Below, in pieces: positions 33,208-45,800 of a stretch of DNA of 64,000 nt. The position numbers and the translations under genes are program-made. How positions within the stretch are numbered: position 1 is the stretch's first letter; every line of letters starts with the position of its first letter. The notes beneath the pieces are model-generated. The model was not told the DNA's origin and did no database searches. It saw nothing but the letters and a program-made list of their open reading frames with translations. This DNA is from Neurospora tetrasperma FGSC 2508 (Eukaryota; Ascomycota; Sordariomycetes; Sordariales; Sordariaceae): positions 532,983-596,982 of the forward strand of contig NW_009799101.1 of NCBI RefSeq assembly GCF_000213175.1, given 5' to 3'.

Positions 33208-36200
33208 ATTAAGAGTCTTATATATAATAATTACTAGTTAAAGTAATCCGGATAAATATAGTATAGCAATTACTTACCGAAGTAAATAAAGCTATATAAT
33301 GTAATGCGATAATATTTACTTTTATTGATTTTAAGACTGCTAATAAGGTTATCCTTAATAAATTTAAAGATTAGTATTTCTAGGAGAAGGAATTTAAAGA
33401 TAAGGCTTTTAATAAGGAGTTTTAATTTTTTATTAACCCGGATCTTAAGAAGCGAATCCCCTAGCCTACTACTCCTATTAAGCCGCTAGTTACTAATTTT
33501 TGAGAATTATTTAAAAATATCTAAATCTAGTAATAGATTTTTGATACTATAGAAGTAGACAATAGTCTTCTGGTAATTAACACCCGGTTGTTTTAAGCCG
33601 CTTAATTAATTATAGTCCCGGTCCGGACTTTAATATTAATTTAAATTCCCCCTAGTCTGCTTGTAAAGGTTTCTTTTACTATTAAGCGCCTAGGCTTTAT
33701 GTTTAAATCTAATTTTCGAAATTATAAAACGGCTTTAGTCGATTATTACTATAAAAAGAAGAATTAGGATAAATTTATTATTAACATTAATAATATTAAA
33801 GATTGGATAAAAAAAGTATACTATTAAAAAGTTTTATTTAGTTTATTTCCTAGAAACTGAGATTATTACCATTTAATATAATAAATTCTACATATTAATT
33901 AATTATAGTCCGGTTAGAGTTCAAAATGATACCTGCGCTAAGTATTAGGAGAAAGACTACTTTATTTGTACTTTAAAGAGTTAGATTACTTAGTTTAAAG
34001 AATAGGAAGGGGTTATAATTATTAATTAATACTATAATATTAATAAATATATTAACCCTAAAAGTTAGTAGTAAGACTTCTTCTACATAATAAATAAATT
34101 CCCTAATTCCCTACTTAGTACTTGGGCTATAATATATTGCTAAATTAAAAATAATAAATTTTATATCCTTATAGATATAGCTCGGGAGTTTAAATAGGCA
34201 ATCTTTAAAACGTTTCTATTAAATAAAGGTTATTCTTAAATTTATAAGGGTAGTACGTTTAGGATAGTAATTATATATATTAAATTTAATAGGGACACTT
34301 CCAATAACCCCCAAAGTAATAGAAGTAAAAAGCCGGCTAATAATTATTAAGATTATTAAGATTGTAATAAACGGTTAAAGAGGGCTTACCCTACTTATAA
34401 ATATATAAATTATAAATTTAAATACTATTAATATATTAACCTAGCGAATTAATTGGAAGACTTTAAAGAAAATTAGTACGTATATAAGTAAATTAATAAA
34501 AATTATAAAAGAGATTCTAAATTTATAAATAAGATCTAAAAGATTTTAAAAAATTGTATTGTAAAGAAGATTAACAGATTTTATTAAAATAATATTAGTA
34601 ACTTCTAATTTAACAGCCGGCGGGTCAGTAATATATATTATAAAATGAATTTCCTAATACTAAAATCTTATAAGAATAGATTAAAGTATTTACTAAGAGA
34701 TTTAGTGATTTTTAATTTAAGTATAATAACTTATATTCTTAATAAGGCTAGTTGGTTTAAGAGCTTTAAACCCGTGAAAGAGGGAGATTATATTTAAGTG
34801 AGAACTAAATTTATTTTAATCAAAGGATATAATTTAATCTATTTAATACTAAATAATAATAAAGAATTCTCTATTAATTTTAAATTTGACAACGTTGCGC
34901 TTATACCCGGGATGGTATACGATTTAATATTTTTAAAAAGGTTATTAGAAAAGAGACTATATTAGGATTAATTATTTAATTCGGGGTACCTTCACTTCTA
35001 CTCAAATAATAATTATCTTTATTATTTCTCCTTAGAATTCAATTTATTTATATTAGAATATATACTACTTAGAATATATACTAACCAATTCTCTTTTTAT
35101 ATATAATTTTACTAATTTACTAATAAAACCGTTAGGAAGCTTTAAAAGGGTAATACTTTACGCTAATACTTTTGCCTTAATTATTTAAGATTAGAAACTT
35201 TAGTCCAATTAATGGATAAAGAGTACGGAGTACGTTTAAAGGGCCCTAGTTTTATTTATTGCAATTTCTACATAATAGTTAAAATAAAGCACTAAATATA
35301 TAGAAAGGTCCGCAATGTACCAGAAGGTCCTAATCTCCACTTCGCTATTAATATTTTTAATTATCCCCCAATTAAAGTCCTTAGTAGAAGTACGGTATTA
35401 AATTTAATAGTTATTATAAACTACTAAGTTAGGAAAGTATAATTATATTACTTACTAGACTAGATAGCAGACTTAATTATCACTATACTAACGTTATTAT
35501 TCAATAATTTTAAACTTTATTACTAGATCCGATTAAGGGTAGTTAAATATAATAATAAAATAATTATAAATAAACTCTATATGACTACCTTCTTAATAAA
35601 ATAAAGTATAGTTCTCGAGCCCTCAGCTTTATATATTTAAATATAGAATAGCGGCGCCGAATATTCAGGGGGTATAATTAGGGAAAAATCAGCAGTAATA
35701 AGAGAATTAGTAAATTTACCTTAAGAACTCTAGAGAAAAATAATAATAGTAGTAGTATATTTATTAAACTTAACTCTATAATAGAAATTTGATTGGAACT
35801 CCCTAGAAGAGCGCTTTACTATATATATAATTAATTGCGATAGTAGTTAATAAAGACTAGTACTACAATTATCCTACTTTAAAATCTATAGCTATAAAGT
35901 TTTTGCGCTTATAGTTAATATCCTATACGGTTAAAAACGGACCTAAAAGTTCAAATAACGTACTTAGGTAGGGTATTTAGTTGGCTACTAGTCTAATAAT
36001 ATCTATTATGTTTAAAACCTATATATAAACTAAATAATTATAATAAAAGATATAGTCTTTAATAAAGACGAAATTTTTATAAGTAAAGTTAAGAAATTCT
36101 ATAATACCTTTAATATCTCCTTTAAAGAATTAGCCGTATAATTAAATGATATTTATTAACTAAGTTCTAATATATTTAATCTACTACCTATTAGAAGCGC

Positions 36201-38481
36201 CGAAGTAAAAAATAAAGAGACTAATCTAGTTGTTAAATTCCTCTCCACTATTAATAGCACCGCAACTTCCGAACTGACCGAATCTATATATATATAAGAG
36301 AAGGAATAAAGAGAGAGCATTAGAATTCTAGTATTGGAATTATAGCTATAAGATGATTAGTAGAGTATAATAATAAATAAAAAAGTGGAAACGGGTTATC
36401 TTACTCCCTTAGAAAATCCAACGTCGTTCTTTATTAATAACTTTAATGTATCGTACCCTTAATAGAATTAATTAACGTATAATAAATATTTCTATTATAT
36501 TAGGTCCTTCTTAATTACTTTAAATAAAATAAATATTAAATTATACAATAGACGGCCTATTAATAAGGAAACCCTTAATTAATTGAGACGTATAACTACT
36601 AGTAAGAAGGAGGAAGGAGAAAAGTTCTCCAATAATTCGAAATTAATTAGAAATATTATAAATTATTATAATGACTTTAATACTTTAGCTAATTTCTACT
36701 AACGAAAATTCCCTCTTCCCTCTCGGGTTTATAAAGATTTTAATTATTATTTATTTAGTAATTGCTTTTATAAAACTAAGCGAAAGTATATAAAAGATTA
36801 TAAGGAGAAGAAATTGTAGGCGTAGGTCGATAAAGACGAATAGTATACTAATATAACTACTAAATTATTTAATTTAATATAAGTATATATATACAAAATT
36901 AATATAGAAGGGTATTACTTTAAGTATAAAATTCGTTTAGTAGTTCAAAGAAACTAATAGTTATATAATAACGTACGAGAAACATACGCTGCTACCTTCG
37001 TAATTTAATTCTTTAGAATTATAATAGTAATTGCCGCCTACTTCGATCTCGAATTTAAGTAATATAATACGGTTAATACCTTTATTAATATAGTACTAAA
37101 TAAGATTATCTATATAAAACTACTATATAATTGGGAGTATAAGGGTAAAGTATTAAAGCTATTATATATTTTATATAAATTATGATATTCTCTACTATTT
37201 TAATAAAAGGAATTTACTGAAACTCTTATAGAAGTTAGCCTTACCCCTATCTCTATAGAACTATATATACTAATTAAAGAGAGTATAATTGTTTTCTTTT
37301 ATATTAATAATATTACTCTTATTTATAAATTAGAATATTTATAATTAGTAGAGGGAGTAATTATTACTCTCAAGTAATATTATTAATTAATTAGCAGTTA
37401 AAATATCTAATAGTTCTTAAGTATTAAAATTATTTAAGACTATTTATACTACTTACTTTAATTATCCTAGCGAAAGTATATTCTTAAAATAATTAAAGAA
37501 GTTAAATAGAAGAGGAAACCCCCTAATAATCCTATAATAATTAAAGAGCTTACTTCTTAACTTCAATGCTCTATATAGTATATAATTAAATCGTATTAAT
37601 AGGCAATTAGTATAGTCTTATATTTTACTATTATTACTAAACCCAATATTACTTTTATACTATTTTAATTAGCCCGCTTTCTAATTAACCGCAGACTAAT
37701 TTATTATTTAGTAGTTGAGCGAGTAAAAATATACCTTTATGGTACTAATTATTATACCCTCCAATTAGGAGGAGGTAACGAATTTAAATTTTATATTAAT
37801 ATATTTTTTACCAATAATATTAACAACCGAAAAAGCTTATAAGAATTCGCAATATAATTATTTGGTAGTATAATTAATTAGCATATTAATAAGTAAAATA
37901 TAGTTACTACCTTAATAATTAAAGTAGAGTTATTATCCTTCACTTAAAGAGTAAAGGAAGATATATAGGTTAAAAAGCTCTTTAACTCCCTTACCCTTTA
38001 ATTCGGGGTTAAGGTTATCCCCCTCGGTTACAATAATGAATAGATAATACACTTTATTACTAAGGAGAACTCCAAACTCTAGACTAAATTTAAGTATATT
38101 ATTATCTATAATTACTAATTTAGAGAAAGCTAATAATGTAGCTTTATTAATATATATTATATACTTACTAGTAAGATAATTACTAATAAATTTACTAAAA
38201 CAGTTAATACGCATAAGTATTAAGAATTTATAAAGTAATTTAATATAATAGATATTAGAGAGAAACAAGGGGAGAAAAGGGAGCTAGTAACAATAGAAGC
38301 GAACTATCTAATTATAACCAATAAAGAGGATTAGCTAGAGAGGAAAATTAAGGGATAAAAATTTAGGATAGTATTATTATAGGTATAAATAGCCTTCTTA
38401 TACTATACGGCTAAAATAGCTTCTAAAATTAAGAGGTACTAGTATAATAATTCAATTATATAAGGAGGAAAAAGGTAAAAA

Positions 38482-38635
38482 GATTGGTCCTAGCAGGATT
38501 CGAACCTGCGATCTTTAAGTATATTATTTAGAAGTAATCTACTAATTATACTTTTAAATATACTTAAGAAATAGTAGGCAGATAATTAAGAATAATACCC
38601 TAATATTCTAACTACTAAGTTATAGGACTTAGTAT
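38482..38635 (-). other. tRNA-like remnants inside the Copia element
   Basis: On the minus strand, 38513-38486 reads as an intact T arm (GCAGG-TTCGAAT-CCTGC) followed by a TAGGACC acceptor strand and A. About 110 bp upstream on the same strand (38632-38600) is a stretch resembling a 5' acceptor plus D arm, AT-shifted like the rest of the element. The two could be halves of one interrupted gene or relics of two. It lies between the end of the pol-like interior and the polypurine tract. Not expected to work as a tRNA. Confidence 0.5.
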
Positions 38636-38798
38636 TTTAGTTATTGAAAAAGGTACCGTTAATCTTCCCTATTAATAGAAAAGGGAATGGACAATATTTT
38701 TAAAGGTAATTATTAGAAAAGGAATAGAAAAGGTGTAAAATTTATAAATAGCTTTAAAGACAATAGCCTCCCTAAATTCCAATTCAGTTAGGGGGGTA

Positions 38799-38978
38799 TA
38801 TTAAATAAAAGAGGTAACTAGGGTAGCTAGCCTAACTACTTTATATAAGCTGGCTACGCTAGTATTACCTCGATACTAGATTTTCTGTGTGAGGGATTTC
38901 CCTAGTATAGAGCTCTATACAATATACAGTCTGCACCCTCTACTGAATCAATACCCCTGCTCGTGCCCGTATTCTACA
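38799..38978 (+). repeat. Right LTR of the Copia element
   Basis: It ends in CA and is followed directly by the GGATC target duplication. Here the inner half is AT-shifted and the outer half GC-normal, the mirror image of the left LTR. Confidence 0.9.
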
Positions 38979-41462
38979 GGATCCAACACACACACACACA
39001 CTGACACACCACATTGCGACTGAGGTCAGCGTCACCGGACTAGCGCAAACCACAGACCGCCAGCCGAAGCTGGAGAAGAACGTACATACATAACGTACCT
39101 ATAGGCTTAGCTGACCCGGCCCTGTCCGGACCATAGTGTACTGTACGGCTCCTCCTCGTTTGTACAATCCGAAGTTGCAGCACCACACAATTCCCCCCTC
39201 CCCCTTTAGGCCCCTAGTTCCAAGAGTTGTTGTGGCCCATACATAAACTTGTCTAGCCAACAGACCTAACAGCAGCATGTGTATAACGAAACTCACATCG
39301 AGTGGCACCAACACCAGGTGCAACACCAGTCATGCCAGCCGGGGTTGAGTGTCTGGAAAGTCAGTCGCCTTATTGGTTTGTTGCTTTCGCTTGCTCGTGC
39401 TGTCTAAGCCCTGATACGGCCCGACGTCAGTTGGCGTCAGATGAAGGAAACTGAGCGGTTTTGCCTGTCTGCCTCGCCCTTTGAACGCATTACCATGTCG
39501 GCCCGTGCTGGACCTGGTGTTTCACGCAGGAAATGGATGCATAGGTAGAAGAGGTACTGCTAGGACTGGAACCTTTGTCCACGCACTGTTATCGTCGGAG
39601 TGACCATCATCTTTGCCGTGTCGAGCATATCCCTCGTCGCTGGCTGTTGATGCAGTGGAGAAACAAGGACCACTTTATCACCATAACCCCCCAAAAAGTA
39701 AAAAGGAGGCACGGGCTTTGCGTTGCTTGGCTTCTCCTGGGGTTTGGCTCGCCATCCATTGATAGATAGCTTGCTGAAAAAGCCTCGCCCACCGTCCAAG
39801 CCATCGATGCCCTGTACGGTATCAGTCTACCAATCAAAAGTTGACGCCGCGTTTCCAGAGGCAAAAGGCAACAGTGTCGATTGGCGCATTCCCAAGTGGC
39901 TGGCCCCTCTCCCTGTCTCCCTGTCTCCAACTTTCCATCCTCTCCATGCCACCAAAAGGGGGGTTTATCCATGACTTAAACCTCAGCGCATGGCCTTCGC
40001 CGTCCATCCAAAAAGAATCATGCCGTGATCGAGAAGCGAAACCACTTGTTCTCCGGCCAGCACCGCGTCACGACACCCACACAACCTTGTCAAAGGTTGA
40101 TGAAGAGTGCGACGCTGGAGTGCTATTGAACACACAGCCCGCCCAACAGAGTCCCTCTTTCAATAACCCTTCGCCGGAACGATCAACCGCCACGGAACTC
40201 GCCCACTCAAGATCCCTCCCTCCCTTGAACTTACTGTGCTGCCGCCGGGCCCAGGCAAAAGGCCTCCCTGAAGTCACTCGCGCGTCTCCAGCTTTTCTCA
40301 TCCGGAAAGTCTGGAAATAGAACGCCTCACGATGCATCCAACATGACTTCTAGACCTCCGACTTGAAGACATAGCACATCGCATACGCACACACAAACGC
40401 ACGCACACACGGGCGGGATCCTCTTTATTACCTGGAGCTGAATGATTGATGAGCGCAGGTCGATCCGAGGTCACTCGCAGGTCTGTACACTAGTACTCTG
40501 CCGTTTCCAGAAACATCATGATGAGCACAACCTGGAGGAGCTGGTTGTGAAATGGAGCGTCAGCGACCCGCTCTTTTTCCCGCCTCTCTTCCCCATCTTT
40601 AATCTTGACTCCCATCTCAACCATTCCGGATCACAGTCTTGCAAAACTCGCTTTGGTTGGAGTGATTTCCCCTTTGCGGAAAGACGACAAAAACTCAAAA
40701 AAGCCTCGGCTCCGTATGGAATGCGTCCGAACCTTGCGTAGCTTTGATGCGACAATCAAACGACAAAACCCTTATCCTGGAGGAGCATCACAAGTATAGA
40801 GCATGTATGTCTTTACTCGGCCAGCAACAGCCGAGCCCAGCTGTGTACGTACGGTAGTGTAAGCGTACCACACACGGTCATAGCACTGCAACGCATTTAC
40901 TCCGGCCGTGTAGGAGGTGTATGCCGTTATACATCCGTCCTAGTTCCCTTTGACAGCTCTTGCGTCTTCCATATCCCTTTCCAGACAACCGCCCTTTCCC
41001 ATGCTGGTCAGGTCTGGAAATTTCCAACCGACCGACTGCGGTTGTGCCAGCTTTGCCAAGGCCATCAAAAGAGGGCGTGTGGGCGGCGTGGAAGAACCGA
41101 CACATACCAAAAGGGCCAGCCAGGAGCAAAAGGCTTGGTTATGGCTTGTTTTCGATCTGCAGCGCCAGCAAATTGATTTATTAGCAACTGTTGCGGGGCG
41201 CGCCCATTCACGAACAAAGTTACTCCAAAAAAGTTGGATCCCGTCTTGTGTTTCGCACATATCTTAACATCCCGTGCGAACGGAATGTGAAGGTCGTGGC
41301 AGAATGACCACACACGGACCGGATCCTTTGACATGGTCGAGGTCATCCGTTGCCCGCGCCATCGCCCCCGACTTGTAGCTCCCTGTGGCCTACATAAAAC
41401 ATATTCAACATATATGAAGGGCGGCGGTGCGGCATGATTGAGAAATGAAACAGCGGAATCCT

Positions 41463-41504
41463 GCGCCTATGCCAGGTAATCAAGCGCCTATGCCAGGTAA
41501 TCAA
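41463..41504 (+). repeat. 21-bp tandem duplication
   Basis: Two perfect 21-bp copies starting GCGCCTATGCC. They keep reading frame in a short frame (41445-41531) and yield a doubled APMPGNQ heptapeptide. No evidence that this frame is expressed. Confidence 0.85.
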
Positions 41505-42735
41505 GGTAACCAATTTGCTGCGGGCTTATAGCCATGTACTTTGTCGGTGCATGGATGTTCAAAACCTCTGAAAACTCATGTGTATCCATCCGTAATGGTT
41601 GATCGGTTCTCGATCTGCCTACCGACCTGGTCCGAATGGGGACAAAAGAGAGTGGTGGTTGGAGTTGGGGACACAGCTCAAGGATTAACGCCGTTCAGAA
41701 TCAACAACTCCACCGTCTTCTTCTGCTGGTGTTAACCCGATCCTGTACGCGCATAGCATACTACAGTCCAGTACTGGTTTCTTTGTTAGCTTAGTACACT
41801 AGGTACTGTACTATACTCTATACACTAGACGAAATCTATCCCTCATAGTCCTAAACCTTGTAAGAATAGATTAAAATAGCTAGTATAAATTATGAAAGGT
41901 ATTGGTACAATTTGATATGGCATTTCGAATATTACAAACAGCGTATCCAAGGTAAGATCACATATTGATTAGCTATGAAAACGCATAGGAAAGTTGACAC
42001 GACGTCTCGAACTAACAAACAAACCAGTACTGGATTGTACACTACGTACATGGTGCACGCATCTGCACCATCAGAATACCGCCGGATCGAACAAGAAAGC
42101 GAATGGAACCACTTTCCATCACCAACGCGGGTTTACGAATCCGAAGGACGGATGAGCAACAAACTTTTCGTACCTTGAAGTTGCGGAGCCTTGTCTCGAA
42201 ATATCCATCCTGTCGGCGCTTTTGGAATTTGAACGCCACAACTTGGGTTATCTCAGCCGTCTCGGACTTTCTGGGCACGAGTACGCGCAGTTCCAAAAGC
42301 CTTGGGTTTGCCATGCTTGCAAACCATGTCTTTTGGAGCTTCATATTGCACGGGATTCTCGTTTGAAATAATAAAAATCAATAGTAGCTGGAGAATCAAT
42401 TGCTTTTTACCATAGTAGGTCCAGATAGGTGCCGCGGCTGGATCAAAGTTTCTTGATTGCCTGTACCCCCCGACTTGGTTTGGTCTTTGAAATCTTGCTG
42501 TAATCAGCACTCTCGATGTATGGTGAGGGAGGGGTATACACCCACTTTGTCGCATCGCTTGCGCTTGGGTTGGGTAGGAGTCGGAGTCGAATCGGAAAAT
42601 AATGTTGGTCGGCGACTGCCTGGGACCATTGGTGCTTCAAAGCAGCATCATCGTATGTCGTCAGCCCGCGTGAATGAAAGGAAGTGGCCTTCATTCTCAG
42701 TGTCATGCAGATCCTACGATGTTGAGCGACGCCGT

Positions 42736-42811
42736 ACAATAAAAAAAAAATAAAATAAAATAAAAAAAAAAAATAAAAAAAAAATAAAAAAAAAAAATTA
42801 AAAAAAAAAAG
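42736..42811 (+). repeat. A-rich tract
   Basis: About 75 bp of almost pure A with scattered single T and one or two G, of the kind produced by slippage. No retroposed body is recognisable beside it. Confidence 0.85.
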
Positions 42812-45800
42812 AGCTGCGTGTTGCGGAATTGCTACCTCCAGCCTTCTTTTCCAGCTCTGCCAGCTTGCCAGCCTCTCCACCCTTTCCAGGATCCGGCGTT
42901 ACTAGCGTCTGGTTTGTATGGGACCATTGAGCTTCCGAAGTCGACAAGCGAAGTCGTTCAATACACCAAAGTACTTGATGAACTGGATCCCCAGTACATG
43001 GAGGTTCCGGGGCATGCACACCCGGGGAACCTTGACCTGGGTTTTGTGAGCAGTATCCGTTTTGTGTTAGTTGCAAGCAGGCAGTCAGTCGGCCATCATC
43101 GGTCCTGATTGCTTTCAAAGCGAGGTAGGATTTCCCATTTCATTACACATACCAAGCAAGACGATAATGAGCATGAAGCGGCGAAGACCACTTTTCCTTG
43201 GCCTGGTGCACAGATTATTGGCAAGATAAAGGGTGGAATCCAATTCCATTTCTATAGTTCGAAACACATTGTAACCGGCATGGGGGCACGGTCAAAGGAC
43301 TGCAACGACAGGAATTGCATGTTGGCAACCGAACTCGGACAAGAACATGAGGGACAATTGACTGCGGATGGAACGGCTTGGGCGGTACATTTTGCCCAGC
43401 TATCAAACGCCAACGAGACAATGACTGAGGCGGTCCGTGGCTCTCCTTCTCAGCCTGGTTAGCGTTTCTTTTGGTGTTGGAGCCAAATATGATGAATAAC
43501 CAACCCAGTAGGATATCACATCCGTATCCGTCTGGTGTTGTATAATTTTCCTTGTGCTCTGCTTCTGCTGATGAAGGGATGGATGGATGGATGGGCACGA
43601 CGGATGGGATATGCTGCATACCTTATGATGTCCGTCCTCATCTTGGCTGCGACACGTACTGATTCATTTAATAACAAAGATCATGACTTTTTCAATTTGC
43701 TCGCCTTAGATACTCAGGCGCCTGCCTTTATGGACAAAGCCAGAGACAGAAAAAGACATGGAAAGGCAAGCGCCCATTCCACCCCTTCCTTCCCTTGAGC
43801 CCGTACAGTGTGACAAAAGATTGTTAAGTTTTGTCGCTGGTCCGTCTTCTTTTCTCGCTTTCGATAGCATTTGCAGCAATGTGGAAGTGGCCCAAGGTGG
43901 TCAGCCGCTTTTCTCCCAGGCGAGCTGCCAGTGAGACACGCCAGACAACAACAACAAGCAAGCTGCGGTTAGTTTGATTGGATTGGGATGTATCATGTCA
44001 TGTCACACTGGGGGTGGTATTTCGAAGCCCGTTTTCTCTCACAACACAACGTCTTTTTTTTTTTTTTCGTTATTGTCACGGTCGGTCGAGTCAGCCAACT
44101 GTTGCAGTGGGCGTAATGGGAATTCAACTCCAAACAACAAAAAGCAGCCGAGCAAGTTGCAACCAAGAGCCGGGCGCTCCAACTGCAAGTTGCATGGCTG
44201 CATGGGTGGATGGCCTCTCTCGCGAAATCTCAAATGAATGGAGCGTCCGCTCGCCCACCCGCGCGCGCCCCATCGTCAAGTGACGCGGACGGGCACGGCA
44301 GGGTGGACCCGGGGAAGGGTACTTCTACACTACAAGTAGGGGAATGGTGGACAGCCGTCGACCAGCCAGACATTGCAGTGGTGTCGCTATCGCCCGCCGG
44401 AGTGCCCTGTGACAATTGGCAATTGATTCGTTCTCGAGCTAGTTGAGTGGTGTCTCTTTTTTTTTCACTTTGACGCCGCGTTCCAGTCCCTTGTTCCCCA
44501 GCAACTCAACTACCTACCCAGCACTAACAATGCCTACCTAGTATTGCTGGCAAATGCTGGCAAAATGCGTCGCCGGATTGCTGTTGCATAGGCAGGTATG
44601 TGCCGCCGCGCTCTGCACTGCGTAACATCAACATCCCATCCTCATCAATACGCCCCTTTTTTTATCGCACATTAAAACTTCATTCGGCAATGAAAGGCAA
44701 CTGCTTTCTCGACCGGACCTCATAAAGTCACATCAGTCATGTGGCTTGTATAACCTCCCGGCGGAGCCTTGTCATCGTCTTCGTCGGTTTCGCCTCCCCA
44801 TGCCTGCTCGGGTTTCTCTTTGGTCTTTTGGTGATCTCGATCTCAAAGCTAGATGTTTGCCGCTTCCGTCGTGCCCGTGATGAGCGCAAACTCTTTGTTT
44901 CGTGTAATGCCGTCTTGCCGTCACGTCTCGATATGACCTAGCAGGGCTTGTATATGCTAATAATCTGTTTGCAACTCTTTCGGCGGGCCACTGCTTTGAG
45001 GGAGAGATGTTTCGAAAGTGGCGGGCCTGAAAGCATGGATTTGATAGACACCACTTTCCCGTACTGCACTGTTAATCTGTGGAAGGGGATAGACAGGTCA
45101 CACCCATTATTTATCCTTTACAGATCGTATTCGATTGAAACATCGTTGGCGCAGGCTTACCGCCCACCTCTGTGGTATTGGGCTGGTTGTCCTCTTTGGT
45201 TGAGGATTTCCTAGGGTCCTGGCTACATAACACGACTTCCAAACCATCACCATTTCGCTTGATTGCAAGTTTCCCTCCTAATACATTTGATGTAACAAGA
45301 AATTTCACCTGCCCCGCGGGCTCTGGTCAATTCGAGAAGCCATTTCCGGTCAAACACGACAGCATCAGGTCCAAGCACCATATCCGCTACGACGGCCTTG
45401 ACTGATGAGGGCCTTCAAAGCCGAGCATATGGCCTGCATCTTTGCTATCATTTGAGGAAACTTCGAGACCACAGTTGACTCCGAAAACATGGCTTTTTTT
45501 GTCTGTAGGCATTCATGCAACGAATGGCTTGGGGGCGAAAGCACCCTGCTCCAAGTTCGTAAATCTATCACCAGTAAGAATGTGAAGAGTAGGCCCTCCG
45601 ACCTGGTCTCGCCCGTGGTGACGGATGCTACCATGATACCATTGAGGTGACCTCTGACTGAACATCTCGCTGAAACCTGTCATGAAAGTATTCAATATGG
45701 CGGGTTGTCAGTAGCAACTGCCCGAAAGCATGTCCCCTACTTTCAGCTGAAGCGCCTAGCAGCACTATAAATAAGAATAAATTTAGAACTACCTCGCATT

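Larger units (their letters stand above)
33028..38978 (+). mobile_element. Ty1/Copia-type LTR retrotransposon, RIP-decayed fossil
   Basis: A structurally full-length element of 5,951 bp. It has 180-bp LTRs at 33028-33207 and 38799-38978 and a 5-bp GGATC duplication on both sides (33023-33027, 38979-38983). A G-rich polypurine tract (38791-38798) lies just before the right LTR. The interior is very AT-rich and poor in CpA/TpG, as RIP leaves it. Traces of the integrase zinc-binding region (about 35.2-35.5 kb) precede traces of the reverse transcriptase (about 36.9-37.4 kb). That integrase-before-RT order, plus the RT flavour, places it in Copia/Pseudoviridae. It is thoroughly broken, with no open frame of meaningful length. 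Because RIP and not ageing made most changes, LTR divergence cannot date it. The insertion is older than at least one sexual cycle. Confidence 0.92.

Noticed and set aside
37933-38268. 111-codon minus-strand frame in the LTR element
   Set aside because: A by-product of extreme AT content; no relation to any protein and on the strand opposite to the element.
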